Source of the DNA: Desulfovibrionaceae bacterium
GTDB lineage: Bacteria > Pseudomonadota > Gammaproteobacteria > Burkholderiales > Burkholderiaceae_C
Direction of reading: 5' to 3'
Assembly: GCA_009778355.1 (NCBI GenBank)
Contig: WRJY01000292.1
Location: 1 to 11,823 of the forward strand
Length of the DNA stretch: 11,823 nucleotides
Below, in pieces: positions 1 to 7,719 of this stretch (positions within the stretch are counted from its first letter, which is position 1; every line of letters starts with the position of its first letter). The notes beneath the pieces are model-generated. The model was not told the DNA's origin. It saw nothing but the letters and a program-made list of their open reading frames with translations, and made no database searches. Position numbers and translations under genes: made by a program.

Positions 1-95
1 GCAGACACCTTTTCGGGATGGGATGCAAGGCGCAGCGCACCGCCCATAGTCCATCTATGGGCAAGCGCTGCAACGCCGCAGACCGCCCGCAGGCA
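1..95 (+). repeat. Partial copy of a dispersed palindromic repeat (left edge)
   Basis: This stretch matches the reverse complement of the complete element at 11244-11411. Similarity is strong from base 1 to about 79 and weaker to about 95. Shared blocks include GCAGAC-CCTTTTC, GGATGGGATGCAA, the hairpin CCATAG/CTATGG and GCAACGCCGC. The central hairpin here is CCCATAG (43-49), loop TCCAT, CTATGGG (55-61). The left arm of the element lies outside the window, and the right arm is not clearly recognisable beyond about 95. Orientation is opposite to the copy at 11244-11411. The identity estimate was made by eye. Confidence 0.75.
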
Positions 96-142
96 AGCCA
101 CGCCGCTGAACGGCGGTTTGAAACGTGTTTACGATGTTCGCC

Positions 143-1213
143 ATGTTGTGGGACATCTTCTGCCGCGTCATCGACAACCACGGCGACTTGGGCGTTTGCT
201 GGCGGCTGGCGCGGCAACTGGCGGGGCGCGGGCAGCGGGTGCGGCTGTGGGTGGACGACGCGAGTGCGCTGGACTGGATGGCGCCGGGCGCGTTGCAAGG
301 GCGCTTTGCGGGCGTGCAGGTGCTGCCGTGGGCCGACGCGATCAGGCCCGACGCGCTGGCCGCGCTGCCGCGAGCCGATGCGTGGGTGGAAGCCTTTGGC
401 TGCGAGATTGCGCCTGCATTCGTGGCCGCCGGCGCCCGGCTGCCGCCGCCCGTGTGGATCAACCTCGAATACCTGAGCGCTGAAACCTGGGTGGAGCGCA
501 TGCACGGCCTGCCCTCGCCCGTGCTGCGCGGGCCGGCGGCGGGGTGGACCAAGTGGTTCTTCTACCCCGGCTTCACGCCCCGCACCGGCGGCCTGCTGCG
601 CGAGCCGGACTTGATGGCGCGGCGCGAACCGTTCGACCGCGCCGCCTGGCTGGCGCAACGCGGCATCGGCTGGCGCGGCGAGCGGCTGATTTCGCTGTTC
701 TGCTACGAACCGGCGGCGCTCGGCGACTTCCTCGCGCAACGGCAAGAGGCCAGCGAACCCGCGCGCCTGCTCGTCACCACCGGCCGCGCCGCCGCTGCGC
801 TGCCGCCCGGCCCGGCGCAACGCGGCGCCTTGTCGATTTCCCGGCTGCCCTACCTGCCGCAGACCGGGTTCGACCATTTGCTGTGGGCCTGCGACCTGAA
901 CTTTGTGCGCGGCGAGGATTCGCTGGCGCGCGCGCTGTGGGCGGGCCAGCCGTTTGTCTGGCAGCTCTACCCGCAGCACGATGGGGCGCACCACGCCAAG
1001 CTGGAGGCTTTTCTGAATTGGCTGGACGCGCCGGCGTCGCTGCGCGCCTTCCACCGCGTCTGGAACGGCATCGCGCCCGGCCCCTTGCCCGCCATCGACC
1101 CGCGCCGCCATTGGCCCGCATGGCGCGCGTGCGCGCAGGCGGCGCGCGCGCGGTTGCTGGAGCAGGACGATTTGACCAGCCAACTGCTCCGGTTCGTGGA
1201 CGAAAAGCGTTGA
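143..1213 (+). CDS. earP: EF-P arginine rhamnosyltransferase EarP
   Basis: EarP transfers rhamnose from dTDP-L-rhamnose to a single arginine of elongation factor P. This activates EF-P to rescue ribosomes stalled at polyproline. The protein opens with the family hallmark WDIFCRVIDNHGDLGVCWRLA, carrying the two conserved aspartates (D11 and D15 from this start). It later has NFVRGEDSLARA, with the conserved Glu-Asp pair (E258/D259) expected in the GT-B nucleotide-sugar site. The length of 356 aa is normal. The ATG at 143 was chosen because homologues begin a residue or two before WDIFC. GTG at 125 and ATG at 134 are in frame and possible, and no strong ribosome binding site decides between them. 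efp, its substrate, follows on the same strand after 149 bases, which is the usual arrangement. Function is secure from motif and neighbour together. Confidence 0.95.
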   Translation: MLWDIFCRVIDNHGDLGVCWRLARQLAGRGQRVRLWVDDASALDWMAPGALQGRFAGVQVLPWADAIRPDALAALPRADAWVEAFGCEIAPAFVAAGARLPPPVWINLEYLSAETWVERMHGLPSPVLRGPAAGWTKWFFYPGFTPRTGGLLREPDLMARREPFDRAAWLAQRGIGWRGERLISLFCYEPAALGDFLAQRQEASEPARLLVTTGRAAAALPPGPAQRGALSISRLPYLPQTGFDHLLWACDLNFVRGEDSLARALWAGQPFVWQLYPQHDGAHHAKLEAFLNWLDAPASLRAFHRVWNGIAPGPLPAIDPRRHWPAWRACAQAARARLLEQDDLTSQLLRFVDEKR

Positions 1214-1362
1214 GCTAAAATAAAAAGCTTTGCGAATTGCGCCCGGCGCATGGCTTGACGCCGCCGCCCGAACGCTGCTCGCAGCCTTCGCCGCGGCGCG
1301 CACGAATCGACACCCCGGCGCACGAGCGCTTGCGCTCCTCCTCAATCACTGGAATCACCCCT
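1214..1362 (+). promoter_or_regulatory. efp leader region with possible promoter
   Basis: This 149-base gap lies between earP and efp. A TAAAAT box at 1216-1221 resembles a sigma-70 -10 element, but the matching -35 position (TTCGTG, 1193-1198) is poor. Close to the gene is a perfect inverted repeat, GAGCGC-TT-GCGCTC (1324-1337). The length of the gap and the A/T-rich patch suggest efp has its own promoter, which would fit a highly expressed translation factor. This is inference. Confidence 0.25.
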
Positions 1363-1917
1363 ATGAAAGTCGCCCAGGAAATCCGCGCCGGCAACGTCAT
1401 CATGTACGGCAAGGACCCGATGATCGTCCTGAAGACCGAGTACGCCCGCGGCGGTCGCGGCGCCGCCACCGTGCGCATGAAGCTGAAGGCGCTGCTCAAC
1501 AACATGGGCACCGAGGTCGTCTTCAAGGCCGACGACAAAATGGATCAGGTCATCCTGGAACACAAGGAATGCACCTACTCCTACTTCGCCGACCCGATGT
1601 ACGTCTTCATGGACGCCGAGTACAACCAGTACGAGGTGGAAGCCGAGAACATGGGCGACACGCTGAACTATCTGGAAGACGGCATGGCCGTCGAGGTCGA
1701 GTTCTACGACGGCAAGGCCATCGCGGTCGAGCTGCCCACCACCGTGGTGCGCGAAATCTCCTGGACCGAGCCCGCCGTCAAGGGCGACACCTCGGGCAAG
1801 GTGCTCAAGCCGGCCAAGATCGTCACCGGCTTCGAGGTGGCGGTGCCGCTGTTCGTCAACCAGGGCGACAAGATAGAGATCGACACCCGCACCGGCGAAT
1901 ACCGCAAGCGCGTCTGA
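1363..1917 (+). CDS. efp: Elongation factor P (EarP-modified type)
   Basis: EF-P binds next to the ribosomal P site and speeds peptide bond formation at consecutive prolines. The protein is 184 aa, the usual length, with the three beta-barrel domains expected (KOW-like N-terminal, central OB, C-terminal OB ending in the TRTGEYRKRV tail). The domain I loop reads ARGGRGAA, and its second arginine is residue 32, the position rhamnosylated by EarP. There is no lysine at that position, so this is not the EpmA/lysyl type. The open frame extends upstream to 1237, but ATG 1363 gives the canonical MKVAQEIRAGN start, with only a weak GGA-type ribosome binding site at about 1351. earP lies directly upstream, and a strong terminator follows 30 bases after the stop. 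Confidence 0.97.
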   Translation: MKVAQEIRAGNVIMYGKDPMIVLKTEYARGGRGAATVRMKLKALLNNMGTEVVFKADDKMDQVILEHKECTYSYFADPMYVFMDAEYNQYEVEAENMGDTLNYLEDGMAVEVEFYDGKAIAVELPTTVVREISWTEPAVKGDTSGKVLKPAKIVTGFEVAVPLFVNQGDKIEIDTRTGEYRKRV

Positions 1918-1920
1918 CCG

Positions 1921-1974
1921 GCAGGCTTTGGCCTGCTTCTGTTGCACAAAGGCCCCGGATCCGGGGCCTTTTTT
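1921..1974 (+). terminator. Rho-independent terminator of efp (two hairpins)
   Basis: The main hairpin (1948-1971) is a perfect 24-base palindrome with arms AAAGGCCCCGG and CCGGGGCCTTT, followed by a T run to 1974. A smaller hairpin, GCAGGC-TTTG-GCCTGC (1921-1936), precedes it and is followed by TTCTGTT. Because the large palindrome has A's on its left side, it could also work in the reverse direction. It separates efp from the LOG-family gene. Confidence 0.9.
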
Positions 1975-2021
1975 GCTTTCTGGCGCCAGGGCTGCGTCGC
2001 GTCCAATCAAAATAATCACCC

Positions 2022-2894
<873 letters not shown>

Positions 2895-2898
2895 AGAC

Positions 2899-3810
2899 TC
2901 AAAGCCCCAGCATCAGCCGCAGGTTCTGCACCGCCGCGCCGCTGGCGCCCTTGCCCAGGTTGTCGAGCTGGGCCACGCAGACGGCCTGCCGGGCCTGGTC
3001 GTTGCCGAACACGCGGATTTCCAGCCGGTTGGTGTTTTTCAAAGCCTCCGCGTCCAGCCTGCCGGAGGGCGACGCGTCCTCCACCGTCACCCATTCGGCG
3101 CCGGCGTAGTGGGCGCGGTAGCACGCCAGCAGCCGGGCGGCATCGGGCTGGCCGGGCAGCAAGTCCAGGTGCAGCGGCAACTCGACCAGCATCCCTTGGT
3201 CGAAATGGCCGACGGCGGGTACGAACAGTGGCCGGCGCGTCACGCGGCCATAGGCCATGATTTCGGGAATGTGCTTGTGATCCAGCCCCAGTGCGTACAG
3301 CTCGTAGGCGGGCGCGCTGCCTGCTTGGTGGGCCTCGATCATCTGCCGTCCGCCGCCCGTGTAGCCGCTGACCGAAGGCAGCGTGACCGGGTGCCCGGGC
3401 GGCAGGATGCCGGCATCGACCAGTGGCCGCAGCAAAGCGATGGCGCCGGTGGCGTAGCAGCCGGGGTTGGCCACCCGGTCGGCGGCCTGCACCAGCGCGC
3501 GCTGCCTGGCCGACAGCTCGGGAAAGCCGAACGTCCAGCCTGCGGCCACGCGGTGCGCGGTGCTGGCGTCGATGATGCGCGGCTTGCGGCCCGGCAGGGC
3601 GTCGATCATGGCCACCGATTCGCGCGCGGCATCGTCGTGCAAACACAAAATGACCAGATCGGCGCCGGCTATGATTTCACGCTTGGCATCCGGATCCTTG
3701 CGGCGCGCCGGGTCGATGCCGGTCAGCGTGACGCCGGCCATGCCCTGCAAGCGGTCGCGAATCTGCAAGCCGGTGGTGCCGGCCTCGCCGTCGATGAATA
3801 CCTTAGCCAT
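2899..3810 (-). CDS. argC: N-acetyl-gamma-glutamyl-phosphate reductase (type 2 ArgC)
   Basis: ArgC makes N-acetylglutamate semialdehyde from N-acetylglutamyl phosphate with NADPH, the third step of arginine synthesis. The 303-aa protein starts MAKVFIDGEAGTTGLQI, a nucleotide-binding glycine motif. It carries the catalytic cysteine in ANPGCYATGA (C118), SGYTGGGR at 148-155, a candidate catalytic histidine in VPAVGHFDQGM (H202) and the C-terminal KGASGAAVQN block. The short length and these motif variants place it in the type 2 subgroup (TIGR01851) rather than the roughly 340-aa type 1. The start is supported by AAGGG nine bases upstream of the ATG. The open frame continues upstream through the antisense of sucC, but that part has no protein character. 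It is convergent with the LOG gene and divergent from sucC. No other arg gene is in the window. Confidence 0.95.
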   Translation of the reverse strand: MAKVFIDGEAGTTGLQIRDRLQGMAGVTLTGIDPARRKDPDAKREIIAGADLVILCLHDDAARESVAMIDALPGRKPRIIDASTAHRVAAGWTFGFPELSARQRALVQAADRVANPGCYATGAIALLRPLVDAGILPPGHPVTLPSVSGYTGGGRQMIEAHQAGSAPAYELYALGLDHKHIPEIMAYGRVTRRPLFVPAVGHFDQGMLVELPLHLDLLPGQPDAARLLACYRAHYAGAEWVTVEDASPSGRLDAEALKNTNRLEIRVFGNDQARQAVCVAQLDNLGKGASGAAVQNLRLMLGL

Positions 3811-3954
3811 GTAGTGGGGCCCTTGCGGCGGTGTCAGGATCGCCGCGCCGCGCCATGATACATTCCCGCCCGGCGTACGCACGCACGCTCCGACGCCGCG
3901 CAGCCGCTTGAGTTGCCGGCGGGTTGAGCACAACCAACGACCCAGAGGGGTTCC
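3811..3954. promoter_or_regulatory. Divergent argC / sucC promoter region
   Basis: This 144-base intergenic stretch must serve both argC (leftward) and sucCD (rightward). An AT-rich island, ATGATACATT (3855-3864), stands out in otherwise GC-rich DNA. Read leftward it gives TATCAT, five of six matches to a -10 box, for argC. Rightward candidates for sucC are weak. Close to sucC is a perfect stem-loop, GGTTG-AGCA-CAACC (3922-3935), just ahead of the ribosome binding site AGAGGGG (3944-3950). The exact promoters cannot be fixed by eye. Confidence 0.3.
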
Positions 3955-5115
3955 ATGAAGATTCACGAGTACCAGGGCAAACATATCCTGCGACAGTTCG
4001 GCGTGCCTGTTCCGCGCGGAATTGCCGCCTTTACCGTTCAGGAAGCCGTCGAGGCGGCGCAAAAGCTCGGCGGCCCCGTGTGGGTCGTCAAGGCGCAGAT
4101 TCACGCCGGCGGCCGCGGCAAGGGCGGCGGCGTGAAGGTGGCCAAGTCGCTGGAGCAGGTCAAGGAACTGGCCGGCCAGATACTGGGCATGCAGCTCAAA
4201 ACCCACCAGACCGGCCCCGAGGGCCAGAAGGTGCGCCGCCTGTACATCGAGGACGGCGCCGACATCCAGAAGGAATACTACGTTTCGGTGCTGACCGACC
4301 GCGCGACGCAGAAGGTGGCCTTCATCGCCTCCAGCGAGGGCGGCATGGACATCGAGGAGGTGGCCCACAGCCACCCCGAGAAGATCATCAAGGTGTTCGT
4401 CGATCCGCTGCTGGGCATGACCGAGGCGCAGGCCAGGCAGTTGGCCGACGGCATCGGCATTCCGGCCGGCAGCGCGGCGCAGGCGGTGGACGTTTTCACC
4501 AAGCTCTACAAGTGCTACATGGACACCGACGCCTCGCTGGTGGAGATCAACCCGCTCAACCGCGACAGCCAGGGCAACATCGTCGCCCTGGACGCCAAGT
4601 TCAACTTCGACAGCAACGCGCTGTACCGCCACCCCGACATCGTGGCCCTGCGCGATCTGGACGAGGAAGACCCGGCCGAGATCGAGGCCAGCAAGTTCGA
4701 TCTGGCCTACATCAGCCTGGACGGCAACATCGGCTGCCTGGTCAACGGCGCGGGCCTGGCGATGGCAACCATGGACACCATCAAGCTGTTCGGCGCCGAG
4801 CCGGCCAACTTCCTCGACGTCGGCGGCGGCGCCACGCCCGAAAAAGTGACCGAGGCGTTCAAGATCATGCTCAAGAACCCCAAGGTCAAGGCCATCCTGG
4901 TCAACATCTTCGGCGGCATCATGCGCTGCGACACCATCGCCACCGGCATCATCACGGCGTCCAAGGCGGTGGACCTGAAGGTGCCGCTGGTGGTGCGCAT
5001 GAAGGGCACCAACGAGGAACTGGGCAAGAAAATGCTGGCCGAGTCGGGCCTGCCCGTCATCAGCGCCGACACCATGGCAGAGGCGGCGCAAAAAGTCGTT
5101 GCCACCGTCAAGTAA
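3955..5115 (+). CDS. sucC: Succinate-CoA ligase (ADP-forming) beta subunit
   Basis: This is the beta subunit of succinyl-CoA synthetase, which converts succinyl-CoA, ADP and phosphate to succinate, CoA and ATP in the TCA cycle. At 386 aa it matches the bacterial family length. It opens with the typical MKIHEYQGKHILRQFGV. An N-terminal ATP-grasp domain shows KAQIHAGGRGKGGGVK (46-61), with the nucleotide-binding lysine and the GRGKGGG loop. The C-terminal ligase domain carries the family motifs GGGATPEKV and NIFGGIMRCD. The start follows ribosome binding site AGAGGGG at 3944-3950. The stop is 14 bases before sucD, so the two are one operon. Confidence 0.98.
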   Translation: MKIHEYQGKHILRQFGVPVPRGIAAFTVQEAVEAAQKLGGPVWVVKAQIHAGGRGKGGGVKVAKSLEQVKELAGQILGMQLKTHQTGPEGQKVRRLYIEDGADIQKEYYVSVLTDRATQKVAFIASSEGGMDIEEVAHSHPEKIIKVFVDPLLGMTEAQARQLADGIGIPAGSAAQAVDVFTKLYKCYMDTDASLVEINPLNRDSQGNIVALDAKFNFDSNALYRHPDIVALRDLDEEDPAEIEASKFDLAYISLDGNIGCLVNGAGLAMATMDTIKLFGAEPANFLDVGGGATPEKVTEAFKIMLKNPKVKAILVNIFGGIMRCDTIATGIITASKAVDLKVPLVVRMKGTNEELGKKMLAESGLPVISADTMAEAAQKVVATVK

Positions 5116-5129
5116 GGGAGAGCCGCCAA

Positions 5130-6023
5130 ATGAGCATTTACGTCAACAAAAACACGCGCGTCATCACCCAGGGCATCACGGGCAAGACCGGCCAGTTCCA
5201 CACCGAAAAGTGCATCGAATACGCCAACGGCAAGAACTGCTTCGTGGCCGGCGTCAACCCCAAGAAGGCCGGCGAAAAAATCTTCGGCGTGCCGATTTTC
5301 GCCAACGTCTCGGACGCCGCCCGGCAGACCGGCGCCACGGCCAGCGTGATCTACGTACCGCCATCGGGCGCCGCCGCCGCCATCTGGGAAGCGGTGCAGG
5401 CCGACCTGGACCTGGTGATCTGCATCACCGAAGGCATTCCGATCAAGGACATGCTCGAAGTGCGCGCCAAAATGAAGGCCAAGGAAGCTGCGGGCGGCAA
5501 ACGCACGTTGCTGCTGGGCCCCAACTGCCCGGGCATCATCGCGCCCGACGAGATCAAGATCGGCATCATGCCCGGCCACATCCACAAAAAGGGGCGCGTG
5601 GGCGTGGTCAGCCGCTCGGGCACGCTGACCTATGAGGCCGTGGCGCAACTCACCGAGCTGGGCATCGGCCAATCGAGCGCCGTGGGCATCGGCGGCGACC
5701 CGATCAATGGCCTCAAGCACGTCGATGTGATGCGAGCCTTCAACGACGACCCGGATACCGACGCCGTCATCATGATCGGCGAAATCGGCGGTCCCGACGA
5801 GGCCGACGCCGCGCGCTGGTGCAAGGCGCACATGAAAAAACCCGTGGTCGGCTTCATCGCGGGCGTGACCGCGCCGCCCGGCAAGCGCATGGGGCACGCG
5901 GGCGCGTTGATTTCCGGCGGCGCCGACACCGCCGACGCCAAGCTGGCGATCATGGAGGAGTGCGGCTTCAAGGTCACGCGCAACCCCTCTGAAATGGGCC
6001 GGTTGCTCAAGAGCCTGCTCTGA
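5130..6023 (+). CDS. sucD: Succinate-CoA ligase (ADP-forming) alpha subunit
   Basis: This is the alpha subunit of succinyl-CoA synthetase. It binds CoA through its N-terminal Rossmann domain (TGKTGQFHTEK, 17-27) and carries the phosphorylated active-site histidine. That residue is H256 in GKRMGHAGALISGG. Other family blocks are GPNCPGI at 130-136, SRSGTLTYE at 161-169 and GEIGG at 217-221. The length of 297 aa is normal. ATG 5130 starts 14 bases after the sucC stop, and the ribosome binding site AAGGGAG overlaps the sucC stop codon, which indicates tight co-translation with sucC. Confidence 0.98.
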   Translation: MSIYVNKNTRVITQGITGKTGQFHTEKCIEYANGKNCFVAGVNPKKAGEKIFGVPIFANVSDAARQTGATASVIYVPPSGAAAAIWEAVQADLDLVICITEGIPIKDMLEVRAKMKAKEAAGGKRTLLLGPNCPGIIAPDEIKIGIMPGHIHKKGRVGVVSRSGTLTYEAVAQLTELGIGQSSAVGIGGDPINGLKHVDVMRAFNDDPDTDAVIMIGEIGGPDEADAARWCKAHMKKPVVGFIAGVTAPPGKRMGHAGALISGGADTADAKLAIMEECGFKVTRNPSEMGRLLKSLL

Positions 6024-6030
6024 TTGAACG

Positions 6031-6053
6031 GACGGCGCGTATAAACTGCCGTC
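6031..6053 (+). other. Inverted repeat around a TATAAA box between sucD and the TerC gene
   Basis: The 6-base arms GACGGC (6031-6036) and GCCGTC (6048-6053) enclose an 11-base loop containing TATAAA (6040-6045). The element lies 8 bases after the sucD stop. It could be a weak sucCD terminator, although no T run follows, or an operator over a -10 box for the next gene. No good -35 is seen at the right distance. The symmetry is directly visible; the role is a guess. Confidence 0.3.
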
Positions 6054-6129
6054 TGCTCAAGCGCCGCCGCGCGCACTCAACCCGACTCCCGCGATCGGTT
6101 GCAACTCGCCTGTTCAGGAGCCCATGGCG

Positions 6130-6807
6130 ATGGAATTTTTGTTCACCCCTGGTTTCTGGATCGGCCTGTTCAAGATCGTCTGGCTCGACATCCTTCTGTC
6201 TGGCGACAATGCGGTCGTGATCGCGCTGGCCGCGCGGTCGTTGCCGCCAGCGCAGCAACGGCGCGCGGTGGCGCTCGGCGCCGGTGCTGCGGTGGTGCAG
6301 CGGATACTGCTGACCCTGGTCGCGGCCTGGCTCCTGCAACTGCCATGGCTGCAAATCATCGGCGGCCTGCTGCTGCTGTGGATCGGCATTCAACTCTTCA
6401 ATGAAAATGGCGGCGAGGAGCGCAGCCAAAAAACCCGAGGCAGCCTGTGGGCGGCGGTACGCACCATTCTTCTGGCGGATTTGGTCATGAGCGTGGACAA
6501 TGTCATCGCCGTGGCGGCTGCCGCCCAGGGCAACACGGCACTGCTGATTCTGGGCCTGGCCATCAGCATTCCGCTGGTGATTTTCGGCAGTACGCTGATA
6601 ATCAGGCTGATGGATCGCTTTCCCTTCATCGTTGTGGCCGGCGCCGCGCTGATCGGCTGGGTGGCGGGCGAAACCATGGTCGGCGACGCCGCGCTCAAAC
6701 ACATCACCGCTGACCATCACTGGATGCACTACGCCGCCGCGGCATTGGGCGCCTTGCTGGTGGTGACGGTCGGCAAAGCGCGCGCAAAAACCGCGCCAAC
6801 CGGCTGA
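6130..6807 (+). CDS. TerC-family integral membrane protein (YjbE type)
   Basis: This is a polytopic inner-membrane protein of the TerC/YjbE group (TIGR03717-like), about 225 aa. The family is linked to metal ion export, manganese in studied members, and to tellurite resistance. Hydrophobic stretches suggest about seven membrane helices. The two hallmark acidic repeats are present: WLDILLSGDNAVVIALAARSL near the N-terminus and LVMSVDNVIAVAAAA in the middle. They form the pseudo-symmetric DN motifs of the family. ATG 6130 is preferred over ATG 6124 because AGGAG (6116-6120) is then nine bases away rather than three. The upstream 106 bases do not look like a yybP-ykoY manganese riboswitch. The metal substrate is not determinable here. 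It follows sucCD and precedes the phosphatase by 35 bases. Confidence 0.88.
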   Translation: MEFLFTPGFWIGLFKIVWLDILLSGDNAVVIALAARSLPPAQQRRAVALGAGAAVVQRILLTLVAAWLLQLPWLQIIGGLLLLWIGIQLFNENGGEERSQKTRGSLWAAVRTILLADLVMSVDNVIAVAAAAQGNTALLILGLAISIPLVIFGSTLIIRLMDRFPFIVVAGAALIGWVAGETMVGDAALKHITADHHWMHYAAAALGALLVVTVGKARAKTAPTG

Positions 6808-6842
6808 ATCTGAAACGACAAGCCCAGCCCTGCTCCGTTGAT

Positions 6843-7589
6843 ATGAAACTCGAATTCGACGCTTTGACCGACATTGGCCGGGTCCGCGCCAACAACGAGG
6901 ATGCGGTCGTGATCGACGCCGCGCATGGCCTGGCCGTACTCGCCGACGGCATGGGAGGCTACAACGCCGGCGAGGTCGCCAGCGCCATGGCGGTGGCGAC
7001 GATCTCCAGCGAACTGGCGCACTGGCTGGAGCGGGCCGCCGACGCCGCATGCGTGCAGGACGTGCTGCGCGCCGCCGAAATCTGCGTCGGCAGCGCCAAC
7101 CGCAAGATATTCGATGCCGCCAACGCCAACCGGAACTGGGCGAGCATGGGCACCACCCTGGTCATGGCGGTGGCGCACGGTTCGGCGCTGGTGGTTGGCC
7201 ACGTGGGCGACTCGCGCGCCTACCGCTGGCGCAGCGGAATGCTGGCGCAGCTCACGCGCGACCATTCGGTGCTGCAAGAGCAGATCGAGGCCGGCCTGAT
7301 TACCTCCGAAGAGGCCATCTGCGCCAATTGGAGCCTGATCACGCGGGCGCTGGGCGTGGAGGACACGGTTTTGCTGGACGCGCAAGAGGTGCCCATGGAG
7401 CCGGGCGATGTCTATCTGCTGTGCTCCGACGGGCTGACCGACATGCTCGGCGACGCCGACATCGCCGCCGTCCTGCAACGTCCCCAGCCGCTTGGCGAAC
7501 TGAGCCGCCGTCTGATCGACATGGCCAACGAAGCCGGCGGGCGCGACAATGTTTCCGTCGCGCTGATACGGGCGAACCAGGTTTTCTGA
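6843..7589 (+). CDS. PP2C-family serine/threonine protein phosphatase
   Basis: This is a cytoplasmic single-domain PPM/PP2C phosphatase of the Stp/PrpC type, 248 aa. It removes phosphate from Ser/Thr residues placed by Hanks-type kinases. All metal-binding signatures are intact: RANNED (15-20, D20), ADGMGG (34-39, D35), GDSRAY (122-127, D123), SDGLTDML (195-202, D196) and GGRDNVS (233-238, D235). It should therefore be active. There is no signal peptide or membrane segment. The start ATG 6843 gives the family-typical MKLEFDALTDIGRVR but has no visible Shine-Dalgarno sequence. The gap to the TerC gene is 35 bases. An FHA protein and a cyclase lie downstream on the same strand, which fits phospho-Thr signalling. 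No partner kinase lies in the window. Confidence 0.95.
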   Translation: MKLEFDALTDIGRVRANNEDAVVIDAAHGLAVLADGMGGYNAGEVASAMAVATISSELAHWLERAADAACVQDVLRAAEICVGSANRKIFDAANANRNWASMGTTLVMAVAHGSALVVGHVGDSRAYRWRSGMLAQLTRDHSVLQEQIEAGLITSEEAICANWSLITRALGVEDTVLLDAQEVPMEPGDVYLLCSDGLTDMLGDADIAAVLQRPQPLGELSRRLIDMANEAGGRDNVSVALIRANQVF

Positions 7590-7652
7590 ATGCCTTGAAC
7601 AGCGTTGAAGTGTCGAGAAAATCACGCCGATCAAGACATTTGCCCGGAAACT

Positions 7653-7682
7653 TTGACTTACCGGCCAAAGTCGCCATACATT
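7653..7682 (+). promoter_or_regulatory. Candidate sigma-70 promoter for the FHA gene
   Basis: TTGACT (7653-7658) matches five of six bases of the -35 consensus. After 18 bases comes TACATT (7677-7682), four of six to the -10. It lies in the 130-base gap between the phosphatase and the FHA gene, about 40 bases before the FHA start, in a locally AT-richer patch. This would allow FHA and cyclase to be expressed apart from the phosphatase. Confidence 0.4.
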
Positions 7683-7719
7683 ACCGCATGTAACCGCGCC
7701 AATCAGGAGAAATCGGCAC

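Noticed and set aside
101..115. Hairpin CGCCG-CTGAA-CGGCG before earP as a terminator
   Set aside because: The stem is short and no T run follows. It may be part of the repeat or chance in GC-rich DNA.
3811..5091. Very long minus-strand open frame running antisense to sucC and continuous with argC
   Set aside because: It is the shadow of biased GC-rich codons in sucC. The translation is low-complexity (Val, His, Asp, Leu repeats), and argC has its own start with a ribosome binding site at 3810.
6024..6129. yybP-ykoY manganese riboswitch ahead of the TerC gene
   Set aside because: The leader is too short, and the conserved riboswitch blocks are not seen.
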